A stretch of 42,624 nucleotides of DNA, taken from JAIMBK01 sp040755975 (GTDB lineage Bacteria; Bacillota; Desulfotomaculia; Desulfotomaculales; Nap2-2B). Both the position numbers and the translations under genes were made by a program. The stretch covers positions 1 through 42,624 of the forward strand of contig JBFLZY010000014.1 in assembly GCA_040755975.1 (NCBI GenBank), written 5' to 3'. Below the pieces are notes generated by a model that saw only the letters and a list, made by a program, of their open reading frames with translations, was not told the origin of the DNA and did not search any database. Below are positions 1-8,172 of this stretch, piece by piece. The first letter of the stretch is position 1. Each line of letters opens with the position of its first letter.

Positions 1-1
1 A

Positions 2-100
2 ATGTTCGCCGGCATCATGGCCATGGGCTTGCTGGGTTACTTGCTTTACGTGGGCCTGGATATGCTGGATAAGAAAATCTGCCCCTGGAAGGGGCTGTAG
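2..100 (+). CDS. ABC transporter permease, C-terminal end (partial)
   Basis: Only the last 32 codons lie in the window, ending at TAG 98-100. The peptide has a hydrophobic helix (GLLGYLLYVGLDML) followed by a basic, tryptophan-containing tail (KKICPWKGL). This pattern is typical of the final transmembrane helix of SsuC/TauC/NrtB-type permeases, which import sulfonates, nitrate or related anions. The assignment rests on that tail alone, so the substrate cannot be stated. The gene starts outside the window. Confidence 0.55.
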   Translation: MFAGIMAMGLLGYLLYVGLDMLDKKICPWKGL

Positions 101-167
101 GGAAGGGGCAAAGGTACAGGAGACCCCAGCCGCTTTTTTGCGACACCGACAAGGAATGAAAACTTCC

Positions 168-427
168 GGCCCGCCGTTCGATTTGCCAGGAGCGACATGT
201 GCGTAGGGCTGGTAACGAAACACGGCGCAGGTGAGGTCAGCGAACCGGCAGCGCGAAACGCGCAGCTAACAGGATGCGAAAAGAGCATCGGCGAACGCCA
301 GAAAAGATTGTAGCGCTAGAAAACTAATGAACCGCGCGCATTTTGCAGCGCTGCCTGGTTCGCTCCGAACCAAGCCGATGTTTCGTCAGCACTGAGCATC
401 GGAGCGACGGCAAACGAACGGCGGGCT
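168..427 (+). repeat. Imperfect palindromic repeat element, copy 1 (variant termini)
   Basis: This stretch fills most of the 386-base gap between the permease tail and the P-loop gene. Its ends are near-perfect inverted copies: GGCCCGCCGTTCGATTTGCC on the left against GGCAAACGAACGGCGGGCT on the right. Inside, it shares long blocks with the elements at 15019, 18418 and 30067, for example GCGAACCGGCAGCGCGAAAC and CAGCGCTGCCTGGTTCGCTC. The termini differ from the other copies (which carry GGGCTGGAATTTGTCCGG), so this is a second terminal subtype with the same core. Short open frames across it on the - strand are by-products of the repeat. Confidence 0.75.
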
Positions 428-486
428 AAGGACTTCAGGGTAGGGGCTAAAGGAGCAAAAAGGACGAAGGAGGAGAGGCAAGCGAT

Positions 487-1122
487 ATGCTGGGAGGGCA
501 ACCGCGCAAGGTAGCGATTATTGGCGGGCCGGGGACGGGGAAAACCACCCTGATTAAACAGCTGGATGTAGATTACAGTATGGCCGGCTACATTACCGAC
601 GTCGCCCTGGAATTTGCCCGCAGCTACATAGTCCGGTACGGCGTGCCGACGTCTATTTTTGAACAATTTTTGCTGTACGAGGGACAAAAGCAGCGGGAAG
701 AGGAATTAAGGCACTGCGACATTATCTTTTGCGATAACGCAACAATTTTGAACTATGTATACGGATTAATGTGCTGCGATTTCAAGAACCCCAAGGAAGT
801 ATACGCGCTGATGAAGTTGTACGAATGGGCCATGAAGGATTTGCCCGGTTACGATATTTTTTACGCGCCCCGGGAGTTTGCCATGGAGAAAGACGGGGTG
901 CGTTACCAGGATGAAGAGTTTGCCGTAGTTGTGGATACCAAAATCAAAAATTTTTTAGATATCATGAATGTGCCGTATACTATAGTAAGAGGGGACTTAC
1001 CCACCAGGGTGAAGACAGTCAAGGAAAAGCTGGGTTTTGTCGAGAAGAGGAGAAAAATGATCTGTTTGCTGGAGGGGGAAGAAGACGTGCAGGCCGGGCA
1101 GGAACCCGCAACGGGTCAATAG
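487..1122 (+). CDS. P-loop NTPase (AAA_28/NadR-like), 211 aa
   Basis: A soluble ATP- or GTP-binding protein of unknown cellular role. Residues 10-20 form a Walker A loop (IIGGPGTGKTT) at the very N-terminus, followed by a segment rich in aromatic and acidic residues and a possible Walker B-like strand (DIIFCDN) near residue 80. The size and early P-loop fit the AAA_28/NadR-kinase-like group of single-domain NTPases. The C-terminal 25 residues are charged and probably disordered. A GGAGG ribosome site lies just before the ATG. It precedes the RNA methyltransferase by 86 bases in the same direction, so they could be co-transcribed. A nucleotide or RNA-related kinase role is possible but not shown. 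Confidence 0.7.
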   Translation: MLGGQPRKVAIIGGPGTGKTTLIKQLDVDYSMAGYITDVALEFARSYIVRYGVPTSIFEQFLLYEGQKQREEELRHCDIIFCDNATILNYVYGLMCCDFKNPKEVYALMKLYEWAMKDLPGYDIFYAPREFAMEKDGVRYQDEEFAVVVDTKIKNFLDIMNVPYTIVRGDLPTRVKTVKEKLGFVEKRRKMICLLEGEEDVQAGQEPATGQ

Positions 1123-1208
1123 AAGCGGGGCGAGGGAGCGCGGCAGCGGCCCAGAACACCGCGCCGCCCCCCGTAAAACCGGCTTTCCGGGAGTGGTGAG
1201 AGGATCTT

Positions 1209-2408
1209 ATGGAACAGTGTCCATTTGAACTGGAAATCACCGAAATGGCCCACCGGGGAGAGGCGATGGGCAGGTTGAACGGTAAGGTGGTTTTTGTGCC
1301 TTACGCCATTCCCGGGGAAGTGGTCCTGGTCAGGCCGCGCCTGGAAAAGAAAGATTACCTCCAAGCAGAGATTGTGGAAATCCGCAGGCCCTCGCCGCAC
1401 CGGATTGAAGGGGCCTGCGCCGGCTTTGGCCGCTGCGGGGGTTGCAACTGGCAGCATATCGAGTACGGCTACCAGCTGGAGCTGAAAAGGCAGGTGGTCG
1501 AAAACCAGTTGCGGCGCGTGGGCAAAATTGGCAACCCTCTGGTGAAACCGGTTCTTCCCGCCGTCCGGCAGTGGCATTACCGCAACCGCGGTGATTTTTC
1601 GGTGAATAAGGAAGGATACCTGGGTTTCCGGATGCGGGGAACGCATAAATTCGTTCCCGTGCAGGATTGCCGCCTGATGCACCCACAAATCAACGAACTG
1701 CTTTCCCGGCTCCAGGGCAAATGCACCCGGAGCGTCGCCCGGAAGACGCACAATGTTTGCATCCGGTACGGCGTGAACACCGGGGAATGGTTAATTCAAC
1801 CCTTCCTGGATTTGCCGGACGTACCGACCGGCCAGCCCTTTTACCGGGAAAAACTGCTCGATCATCTTTTTATTATTTCCGCAGCCTCCTTCTTTCAGGT
1901 AAATACTCTGCAGGCCGAGAAATTAATTACTGTCGTGCAAGACTACATCCAGCCCACCGGGGAGGAATTGCTGGTGGATGCCTACGCCGGGGTGGGGACA
2001 TTTGCCAGGGCTCTGGCGGGAAAAGTCCGCCGGGTGATCGCGGTGGAGGAGGCGAAGTCGGCGGTAAAAGACGCCGCAGTAAACCTGCAGGGGTTTGAAA
2101 ATGTTCGTTATTACAAGGAAAAGACGGAATATTTCCTGGGGCAAATTACCGAAAGGGTAGACGTGGTGATCCTTGACCCGCCGCGGGCCGGGTGTTTTCG
2201 CCCGGCGCTGGAGGCCCTGGTGCGCCTGGCGCCGGCGAAGGTGGTTTACGTTTCCTGCGATCCCGCCACCCTGGCCAGGGACCTGGGCTTCCTTGTCGAA
2301 AACGGCTTTGCCCTCGGCGAAGTGCAGCCCGTGGACATGTTCCCGCAGACCTACCACATCGAGTGCGTGGCCGTTCTTTCGTCCAGACAAAAAACAAGGA
2401 GGGAATAA
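1209..2408 (+). CDS. 23S rRNA/tRNA (uracil-5-)-methyltransferase, TrmA/RlmD family
   Basis: Transfers a methyl group from S-adenosylmethionine to C5 of a uracil in structured RNA. The order is an N-terminal TRAM RNA-binding domain (about 1-58), an Fe-S cluster segment with Cys70, Cys76 and Cys79 (ACAGFGRCGGC) plus a further Cys in VQDC near residue 157, then a Rossmann methyltransferase domain. SAM motif I is VDAYAGVGTFA, the conserved ILDPPRAG follows, and the catalytic Cys lies in VVYVSCDPATLARD. At 399 residues it is shorter than typical RlmD (about 430-460) but complete. Whether it modifies 23S rRNA or tRNA cannot be decided from sequence. It converges on ftsK with only 50 bases between. 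Confidence 0.88.
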   Translation: MEQCPFELEITEMAHRGEAMGRLNGKVVFVPYAIPGEVVLVRPRLEKKDYLQAEIVEIRRPSPHRIEGACAGFGRCGGCNWQHIEYGYQLELKRQVVENQLRRVGKIGNPLVKPVLPAVRQWHYRNRGDFSVNKEGYLGFRMRGTHKFVPVQDCRLMHPQINELLSRLQGKCTRSVARKTHNVCIRYGVNTGEWLIQPFLDLPDVPTGQPFYREKLLDHLFIISAASFFQVNTLQAEKLITVVQDYIQPTGEELLVDAYAGVGTFARALAGKVRRVIAVEEAKSAVKDAAVNLQGFENVRYYKEKTEYFLGQITERVDVVILDPPRAGCFRPALEALVRLAPAKVVYVSCDPATLARDLGFLVENGFALGEVQPVDMFPQTYHIECVAVLSSRQKTRRE

Positions 2409-2458
2409 AAAGACTTCGCGAATTGCTTACTATCACGAAGCAGAAAGTTTCCCGCAGG

Positions 2459-4681
2459 TTAGCCGGCTTCTTTGTTTTGAAAGGTCCGCTTGAATTGTTC
2501 CAGGGTCATCAACACCTGCCGGGGCTTGCTGCCGTCAAATTTGCCCACGATTCCCCTTTGCTCCATGATGTCCACGAGCCGGGCGGCCCTGGCGTAACCG
2601 ATGTGAAAGCGCCTTTGCAGCAATGAGATGGAGGCGCTGCCTTTTTCAATGAAAAGCTGGACCGCCTGAGGCAGCAGCTCGTCTTCTTCATCGCCCGCAG
2701 CACAATGGCTTTCCGGGATTTCCATTTCCGCTACTTCCTGATCGTAAACCGGTTTGGCCTGTTCCTTCAGGAAAGTCACCAAGGTCTCCACTTCTTTGTC
2801 GGTTAGAAAGGCTCCTTGAATTCTGACTGGCTTGGGCGCCCCGACGGGGAAAAAGAGCATATCCCCCCTCCCTAATAGCTTTTCTGCGCCGCCCAGGTCC
2901 AGGATGGTGCGCGAGTCCATTTGCGAGGAAACGGCGAAAGATATCCGGGAGGGGATATTCGCCTTGATCAAACCGGTAATGATGTCTACCGAAGGACGTT
3001 GGGTGGCCACTACCAGGTGCAGGCCGGCGGCCCGGGCCATTTGCGCCAGGCGGCAGATGGAATCTTCTACTTCGGCGGGCGCAATCATCATCAGGTCGGC
3101 CAGTTCGTCGATGATAATGACGATAAAAGGGAGCGGCCCGTCGTTAGTATTTGGTTCTCCGGCATTTGACTCATTTGGCTCCCCGGCCCTTTCCGTATTT
3201 TCGGTAAAATTGGCCCTGTTGAGGCCCAGGTAGAGTTCGTTATACCGCGTAATATCCTTGGCCCCGGCAGCGGCAAACAACTCGTAACGCCTCTCCATTT
3301 CTTTTACCGCCCAGTGTAAAATGCCGGCAGCTTTTTTTGGACTGGTGACCACCGGGGTAATTAAATGCGGGATGCCGTTATAGGTAATCAATTCCACCAT
3401 TTTAGGGTCGATCAAGATAAGTTTGACCTCATCGGGTGTGGCCTTAAACAGGATGCTGGCCACAATGGTGTTTATGCAAACGCTCTTGCCCGAGCCGGTG
3501 GCTCCGGCCACCAAAAGGTGGGGCATTTGGGCCAGGTCGGCAACAACCGGCATCCCGGCAATATCCTTGCCCAAAGCAATTGTCAGCCGGGAAGCGGAGT
3601 GCTGAAATTCTCTGCTTTCCAGCAGCTCGCGCAAGGGGACGGCGGCTATTTTTCTGTTCGGTACTTCGATGCCGATGGCTGCCCGGCCCGGAATGGGTGC
3701 TTCGATCCGCACCTGGGGGGCGGCCATAGCCAGGGCCAGGTCGTCGGCCAGCCCTACGATGCGGCTTACCTTGACCCCGGCCGGCGGCTGGATCTCGTAC
3801 CGCGTAATGGCCGGCCCGACGGTTACCTGCGTTACGCGGGCATTGATCCCAAAACTGGCCAGAGTTTCCTCCAGGACGTTGATTTTCTCGTTAATTTCCT
3901 TGTCGGTAACCCCGGAATCTTTGCTTTTTACCGGGGATAACAAGGCCGTCGCCGGAAGCTGGTATGTTTTGCCGCCCCCTGCAGAAAAAGGGATGACGTT
4001 GGTTTCTCTTTTTTTCACTTCTTCGTGTTTTTTTCCGGGGGGGCTGTCTTTGCCCTGTTTATTCGGCAGCTCCGGTTGCTTGTTGGTAATAATTACCTTT
4101 TTGACGACGTCTTTCGCTTCTTCTTTTTCTTCTATTTCTTCAAAGAGAAAGTTAGAAATTCCATTGATTACTTTTTGCCCGGCAAAAGACAGGCTCCTTC
4201 CCATAAACTGCCCTAATTGCGCCAGCGAAAGACCCGTGAAGAGGATAGTCGCGACGATTACCAGCGAGGTTAAAATAATGTAGCTGCCCGCCAGACCGAA
4301 GTATTTAAGCAGTAAATAGCTGCTCAAGGCCCCCAGCAACCCTCCGCCCTGTCCCTGCTTCCCGGCGCTGAATACGTCCGCCAGGGGGATCGGCAGGTGC
4401 AGGAAAGTTAAAATTAAAAGCAGCATCAAAACCAGTCCGGAAAGTTGGGGGGTAAATCTTATGTTCTGGCGCGACCTGATCATCTTAAAACCGGTGAAAA
4501 GCAAAAAAAGAGGGAACAGGTACCGGCCCTCCCCGGCAATAATGACGAGGCCTTGCTTCAAAAGATTTCCGGCCGTCCCCGCGGAAGGAGTAAAAAGACT
4601 GACTAGACCAAGCAGCGCCAAAGTTATGGTCGCAATGCCGGCAAGCTCAAACTTAAGCTCTGCACCCGATGGTTTGGCCAC
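2459..4681 (-). CDS. ftsK: DNA translocase FtsK/SpoIIIE
   Basis: Membrane-anchored motor that pumps DNA through the division or sporulation septum. About 160 N-terminal residues contain several hydrophobic helices (four predicted by eye), then a charged linker (about 185-240). The motor follows, with Walker A GATGSGKS near residue 395 and Walker B-like IVIIIDELADL, and a C-terminal winged-helix gamma domain (about 675-735, ELLPQAVQLFIEKGSASISL) that reads KOPS-like sequences. Start is GTG at 4681 with AAGGAGG close upstream. A short Asn/Glu/Pro-rich insert (repeated AGEPN) sits between Walker A and Walker B. Length of 740 is usual for Firmicute SpoIIIE-type proteins. It is divergent from the catabolic cluster and probably unrelated to it. 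Confidence 0.96.
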   Translation of the reverse strand: MAKPSGAELKFELAGIATITLALLGLVSLFTPSAGTAGNLLKQGLVIIAGEGRYLFPLFLLFTGFKMIRSRQNIRFTPQLSGLVLMLLLILTFLHLPIPLADVFSAGKQGQGGGLLGALSSYLLLKYFGLAGSYIILTSLVIVATILFTGLSLAQLGQFMGRSLSFAGQKVINGISNFLFEEIEEKEEAKDVVKKVIITNKQPELPNKQGKDSPPGKKHEEVKKRETNVIPFSAGGGKTYQLPATALLSPVKSKDSGVTDKEINEKINVLEETLASFGINARVTQVTVGPAITRYEIQPPAGVKVSRIVGLADDLALAMAAPQVRIEAPIPGRAAIGIEVPNRKIAAVPLRELLESREFQHSASRLTIALGKDIAGMPVVADLAQMPHLLVAGATGSGKSVCINTIVASILFKATPDEVKLILIDPKMVELITYNGIPHLITPVVTSPKKAAGILHWAVKEMERRYELFAAAGAKDITRYNELYLGLNRANFTENTERAGEPNESNAGEPNTNDGPLPFIVIIIDELADLMMIAPAEVEDSICRLAQMARAAGLHLVVATQRPSVDIITGLIKANIPSRISFAVSSQMDSRTILDLGGAEKLLGRGDMLFFPVGAPKPVRIQGAFLTDKEVETLVTFLKEQAKPVYDQEVAEMEIPESHCAAGDEEDELLPQAVQLFIEKGSASISLLQRRFHIGYARAARLVDIMEQRGIVGKFDGSKPRQVLMTLEQFKRTFQNKEAG

Positions 4682-4980
4682 GGTAGCCTTTCCTCCTTAA
4701 AAATGGTTGCTGCAAAGTTGCCAAGAGCGTAAAAGTTTAAGAAACAAAAGAATTTTCCTCTGAAAAACGACAATTTTTTCTCCCCAAAGCTTACCATAAA
4801 GTGGACAAACAGGCAAGTCGGGCCAGGGTGAAATCAAAAAAATAAGCATCGGTTCAACATGTCAAGAAGAATTTATTTTGTCTTAAAATAATAAAATACC
4901 GTGTCCATTTTTGTTTTATTTAAACATAGCAATAAACTGTTTTTTGTTTTAAGATCAACATTTAAAGAAAGGGGATAAAA
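4682..4980. promoter_or_regulatory. AT-rich divergent promoter region
   Basis: This 299-base gap separates divergent ftsK and the carboxyltransferase gene and must hold both promoters. The half next to the carboxyltransferase is strikingly T-rich, with two TTTGTTTT-type tracts each followed closely by AACAT (4910-4926 and 4942-4961). A similar pattern, also after CCGTGT, occurs at 17740-17800. No clear -35/-10 pair could be fixed by eye, and no open frame is credible here. Confidence 0.35.
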
Positions 4981-6540
4981 ATGTCTTTCCGGACCCACGA
5001 AAGGGAGCTTCAGCGGTTAAGGGATCTGGAGGCGCGGGCGAAGGCGGGCGGCGGCGCCAGAGCCGTGGAAAGGCACCACGCTCAGGGCAGGCTGACTGCC
5101 CGGGAACGGGTTGCGGCTTTGCTGGATCCCGGTACTTTCGTCGAATTAAACATGCTGGCGGAGCACCAGTGCTACCACTTTGGGATGCAGGAAAAGAAAA
5201 TCCCGGGCGACGGGGTGGTCACCGGCTACGGGGCTATCGACGGCCGGCTGGTTTTTGTTTATGCTCAGGATGCCACCGTGTTGGGCGGCTCCGTGGGAGC
5301 CACGCACGGTGAAAAGATCTGTTACCTGATGGATCAGGCACTCAAGGTGAAAGCGCCCTTAATTGGCCTGAATGACTCCGGCGGGGGAAGAATTCACGAA
5401 GGGTTTACCGCTTCGCGGGCAGTGGCCGGAATTTTTCACCGGCATACGAAAGCGTCCGGGGTCATTCCCCAAATTGCCGCCATTATGGGGCCCTGCGCCG
5501 GCGTTGCGGTATACTCTCCTGCCCTAACGGACTTTATTTTTATGGTGGAAGGAACAAGCCAGATGTTTATCACCGGCCCCGGCGTAATCAAGAAGGTGAC
5601 CGGTGAGGAGGTTGATTTCGAGACTTTGGGAGGAGCCCGGGTGCACAGCCAGATCAGCGGCAACGCGCACTTTGTGGCGGCCACCGAAAGGGAATGTCTC
5701 GACCAGATCAGAAAGTTGCTCAGTTTCCTGCCGGCAAACAACCTGGAAAAGCCCCCTCGCGTCAGCACGGGCGACGACCCGGACCGGGTGGACGATACGC
5801 TGGTTCGGAAGGTGCCGGCCGATTTCCGTCTGTCCTACGATATACGCGAAGTTATTAAAACAGTAGTGGATAACGGCGACTTTTTGGAGATTTTGCCGTT
5901 TTTTGCCACCAACATTGTTATTGGGCTTGCCCGCCTGGACGGCTACACCGTGGGCGTGCTGGGCAATCAACCCATGGTAATGGCCGGTTGTATTGATATC
6001 AACGCCGCGGATAAAGCCGCCAGGTTTATCCGCTTCTGTGACGCCTTCAATATCCCCCTGGTCAATTTTGTTGACGTGCCGGGCTTTTTACCGGGAACGG
6101 ATCAGGAGTACGGAGGGATTATCCGGCACGGTGCGAAGATGCTGTATGCTTACGCCGAAGCCACGGTGCCGAAAATCACCCTGGTTTTACGGAAAAATTA
6201 CGGTGGGGCCGTCATGGCCATGTGCTGCAAGGGCTCGGAAGTAGACCAGATGCTGGCCTGGCCGATCGCGCAGCTGGTTGTCCTGGACACGGAAGCGGCG
6301 GTGGAGATTATTTTCCGCAAAGAGATCCAGCAGGCCGAAAACCCCGCCGAATACCGCCAAAAAATGATCGCTGAATATGATTATAAGTATTCCAACCCGT
6401 TCGATCCCGCGGCCAAAATGTTGGTTGATGCCGTTATTGAGCCGGGGGAAACGCGCCCGGCGCTGATCAAAACGCTGCGTATGCTGCTGAACAAGCAGGA
6501 GCAGCGCCCGTGGCGAAAGCACGGCAACATCCCGTTATAA
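4981..6540 (+). CDS. Acyl-CoA carboxyltransferase (propionyl-CoA carboxylase beta / methylmalonyl-CoA decarboxylase alpha type)
   Basis: Moves CO2 between biotin and the alpha-carbon of an acyl-CoA. The protein is a two-lobed crotonase-fold carboxyltransferase of 519 residues, the usual family length. N-lobe signatures are LNDSGGGRIHEG and IMGPCAGVAVYSPAL; C-lobe signatures are NFVDVPGFLPGTDQEYGGII, NYGGAVMAMCCKG and the acyl/biotin pocket around WPIAQLVVLD. No biotin carboxylase, biotin carrier or decarboxylase membrane subunit is encoded nearby, so it must share those subunits from elsewhere. In the proposed pathway it could decarboxylate a benzylmalonyl-type CoA ester, but a housekeeping propionyl/methylmalonyl-CoA role is equally compatible. 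The ATG has GAAAGGGG before it. Confidence 0.9.
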   Translation: MSFRTHERELQRLRDLEARAKAGGGARAVERHHAQGRLTARERVAALLDPGTFVELNMLAEHQCYHFGMQEKKIPGDGVVTGYGAIDGRLVFVYAQDATVLGGSVGATHGEKICYLMDQALKVKAPLIGLNDSGGGRIHEGFTASRAVAGIFHRHTKASGVIPQIAAIMGPCAGVAVYSPALTDFIFMVEGTSQMFITGPGVIKKVTGEEVDFETLGGARVHSQISGNAHFVAATERECLDQIRKLLSFLPANNLEKPPRVSTGDDPDRVDDTLVRKVPADFRLSYDIREVIKTVVDNGDFLEILPFFATNIVIGLARLDGYTVGVLGNQPMVMAGCIDINAADKAARFIRFCDAFNIPLVNFVDVPGFLPGTDQEYGGIIRHGAKMLYAYAEATVPKITLVLRKNYGGAVMAMCCKGSEVDQMLAWPIAQLVVLDTEAAVEIIFRKEIQQAENPAEYRQKMIAEYDYKYSNPFDPAAKMLVDAVIEPGETRPALIKTLRMLLNKQEQRPWRKHGNIPL

Positions 6541-6626
6541 ATATTGCAAAACCGGCGTCCCTTTTTTTATTTCTTTATGTCTTTGCGTCTTTGTGGTCAC
6601 TTGATTCTGGAAGGAGTGGGCCTCTG

Positions 6627-7763
6627 ATGGATTTCCGTTTAAATGAAGAACAGGAAATGATGCGCAAAAACGTGCGCCGGCTTATGCAAGAAAAGGTTGC
6701 CCCCCGGGCAGCCCAAATAGACGAAGAGGGAGTGTTTCCTTGGGACGTAAAAGAACTTTTTGCCGAAAGCGGCCTTTTTAGTTTAGTGGTGCCCCCGGAA
6801 TACGACGGTTTTGACGGTAAATTACTGACCTTGTGTATGTGTATCGAGGAAATTTCCGGAGTATGCGCCTCTTCCTCCATGATTCTGGGCAACCAGTCGC
6901 TGGGGGCCAGCCCGATCGTCCTCTGGGGCAGCGCCGCCCAAAAGGAAAAATATTTGCCCGGGGTGGCGGCCGGCGAATTCCTGCCCTGCTTCGCGCTCAC
7001 CGAACCGGACGCCGGTTCCGACGCAGCCGCCCTGAAAACCCGCGCCGTCCCCGCCGCAGGCGGTTATCTCATCAACGGCAGCAAACGTTTCATCACCCAC
7101 GCCTCGGTGGGAAACCCCTATACGGTTTTTGCCAGGCTGTCCGTCGAGGGCAGGGATAAAATCAGTGCTTTTCTTGTTGAACGGCAGACCCCCAGCGTAA
7201 CAATTGGAAAAACCGAAAAAAAGATGGGCCTGCGCGGCTCCCCTACGTGCGAAATCTTTTTTGAAAATGTTTTTGTACCGGCGGAGAACATGCTGGGCGC
7301 CCCCGGCGACGGGATGCGCATTGCCTTGGACTGCCTCGACAAGGGGCGCGTCATGGTCGGAGCGATGGCCGTAGGTCTGGCGCAGGGCGCCTTAAATTGC
7401 GCCCTGGAATACGCCAAAACAAGGGTTCAGTTCGGCAAACCGATTATCCACCACCAGGCTGTGGGATTTATGCTGGCCGATATGGAAACAGCCATCCAGG
7501 CGGCCCGAAGCCTGGTCTACCACGCCGCCTGGCGCTACGACGAAAAAGACCCGCAAATGGTTCGTTTTTCGGCCATGAGCAAGCTTTTTGCCACCGACAT
7601 GGTGATGGAAGTAACCACCAACGCCGTGCAGGTTCTCGGCGGTTATGGCTATTGCCAGGACTACCCGGTGGAGCGGATGATGCGTGACGCCAAGATATTC
7701 GCCATTTTCGAGGGCACCAACCAGATCCAGCGCCTGGTCATCGCCCGGGAGCTGGCGTTATAG
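6627..7763 (+). CDS. Acyl-CoA dehydrogenase
   Basis: FAD enzyme that introduces an alpha,beta double bond in an acyl-CoA, passing electrons to ETF. The ATG at 6627 is chosen because AAGGAG lies 10 bases before it and the protein then begins MDFRLNEEQEMM, the normal family start; a longer in-frame start at 6510 adds a non-homologous tail. At 378 residues it is full length. Seen signatures are CFALTEPDAGSDAA, GSKRFITHA, RVQFGKPI and the C-terminal VLGGYGYCQDYPVERMMRD. The catalytic base is Glu362 in IFEGTNQIQR, the position used by short-chain dehydrogenases. It follows the carboxyltransferase by 86 bases. Substrate unknown; an aryl-propionyl-CoA or benzylmalonyl-CoA would fit the cluster. Confidence 0.93.
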   Translation: MDFRLNEEQEMMRKNVRRLMQEKVAPRAAQIDEEGVFPWDVKELFAESGLFSLVVPPEYDGFDGKLLTLCMCIEEISGVCASSSMILGNQSLGASPIVLWGSAAQKEKYLPGVAAGEFLPCFALTEPDAGSDAAALKTRAVPAAGGYLINGSKRFITHASVGNPYTVFARLSVEGRDKISAFLVERQTPSVTIGKTEKKMGLRGSPTCEIFFENVFVPAENMLGAPGDGMRIALDCLDKGRVMVGAMAVGLAQGALNCALEYAKTRVQFGKPIIHHQAVGFMLADMETAIQAARSLVYHAAWRYDEKDPQMVRFSAMSKLFATDMVMEVTTNAVQVLGGYGYCQDYPVERMMRDAKIFAIFEGTNQIQRLVIARELAL

Positions 7764-7783
7764 GGGACAAAAGACCTTGCGGC

Positions 7784-7797
7784 CGGGTAATTACCCG
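7784..7797. promoter_or_regulatory. 14-base perfect palindrome
   Basis: CGGGTAATTACCCG reads identically on both strands. It lies 20 bases after the acyl-CoA dehydrogenase stop. It is not followed by a T-run, so an operator is as likely as a terminator stem. Function unknown. Confidence 0.35.
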
Positions 7798-7915
7798 AAT
7801 GTTTTCAGGGGGTTCCTCCGGATGTATTCTACAGAACTATCAATTTTTTAAAAATTTATTAAAATGAAGGATTTTAACTAATAATGTAGGATATATACTT
7901 TTAAGGAAATCAAAT

Positions 7916-7947
7916 TTCGGGGAAAGCCATGTTCGGGGAAAGCCATG
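7916..7947 (+). repeat. Tandem duplication of a 16-base unit
   Basis: TTCGGGGAAAGCCATG occurs twice back to back with no mismatch (7916-7931 and 7932-7947). It lies about 225 bases before the PucR gene, in the gap that should contain its promoter. It could be a recent slippage duplication or a doubled protein site. Confidence 0.7.
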
Positions 7948-8172
7948 GAGAAGCCGGACAAAGAAAAGGTCTTGCGTACTTTTGTATTCAATAATGAAAA
8001 CGCGTCAAAAAAGGATTTTTGTTTTAACACGACAGACCAATTGGGCAGGAGCGCTTTTTCAAAAAGAAGTGAGGAAGTGCCTTTTTGTTTCCCCGGCAAG
8101 GGCCAGCAGTTATGCTGAATATTGGGGTGAAAATAATATGGGTTTACTTCTTTATCTAATGGAGGGCTGACT

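Larger units (their letters stand above)
7764..8172 (+). other. Non-coding gap before the PucR regulator gene
   Basis: This 409-base stretch holds no convincing gene; an in-frame 62-codon frame at 7982 has neither family features nor a good ribosome site. It contains a 14-base perfect palindrome just after the dehydrogenase, an AT-rich block (about 7840-7915) likely to carry the regulator promoter, and a 16-base tandem duplication. Both short sites are listed separately. Confidence 0.5.

Noticed and set aside
46..687. Two short - strand open frames near the start of the window
   Set aside because: They lie across repeat copy 1 and the P-loop gene. Similar peptide strings (for example AFRAAGSL) appear from repeat copy 3, showing they are translations of the repeat rather than genes.
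1116..1751. 211-codon - strand frame opposite the RNA methyltransferase
   Set aside because: It is a shadow of the methyltransferase gene, whose motifs are unambiguous on the + strand.
6510..6626. Longer N-terminus for the acyl-CoA dehydrogenase
   Set aside because: The added residues overlap the preceding gene's end, match nothing in the family, and a proper ribosome site precedes the ATG at 6627.
7982..8170. 62-codon + strand frame before the PucR gene
   Set aside because: No recognisable domain, poor ribosome site, and it ends just before the regulator start; treated as non-coding.
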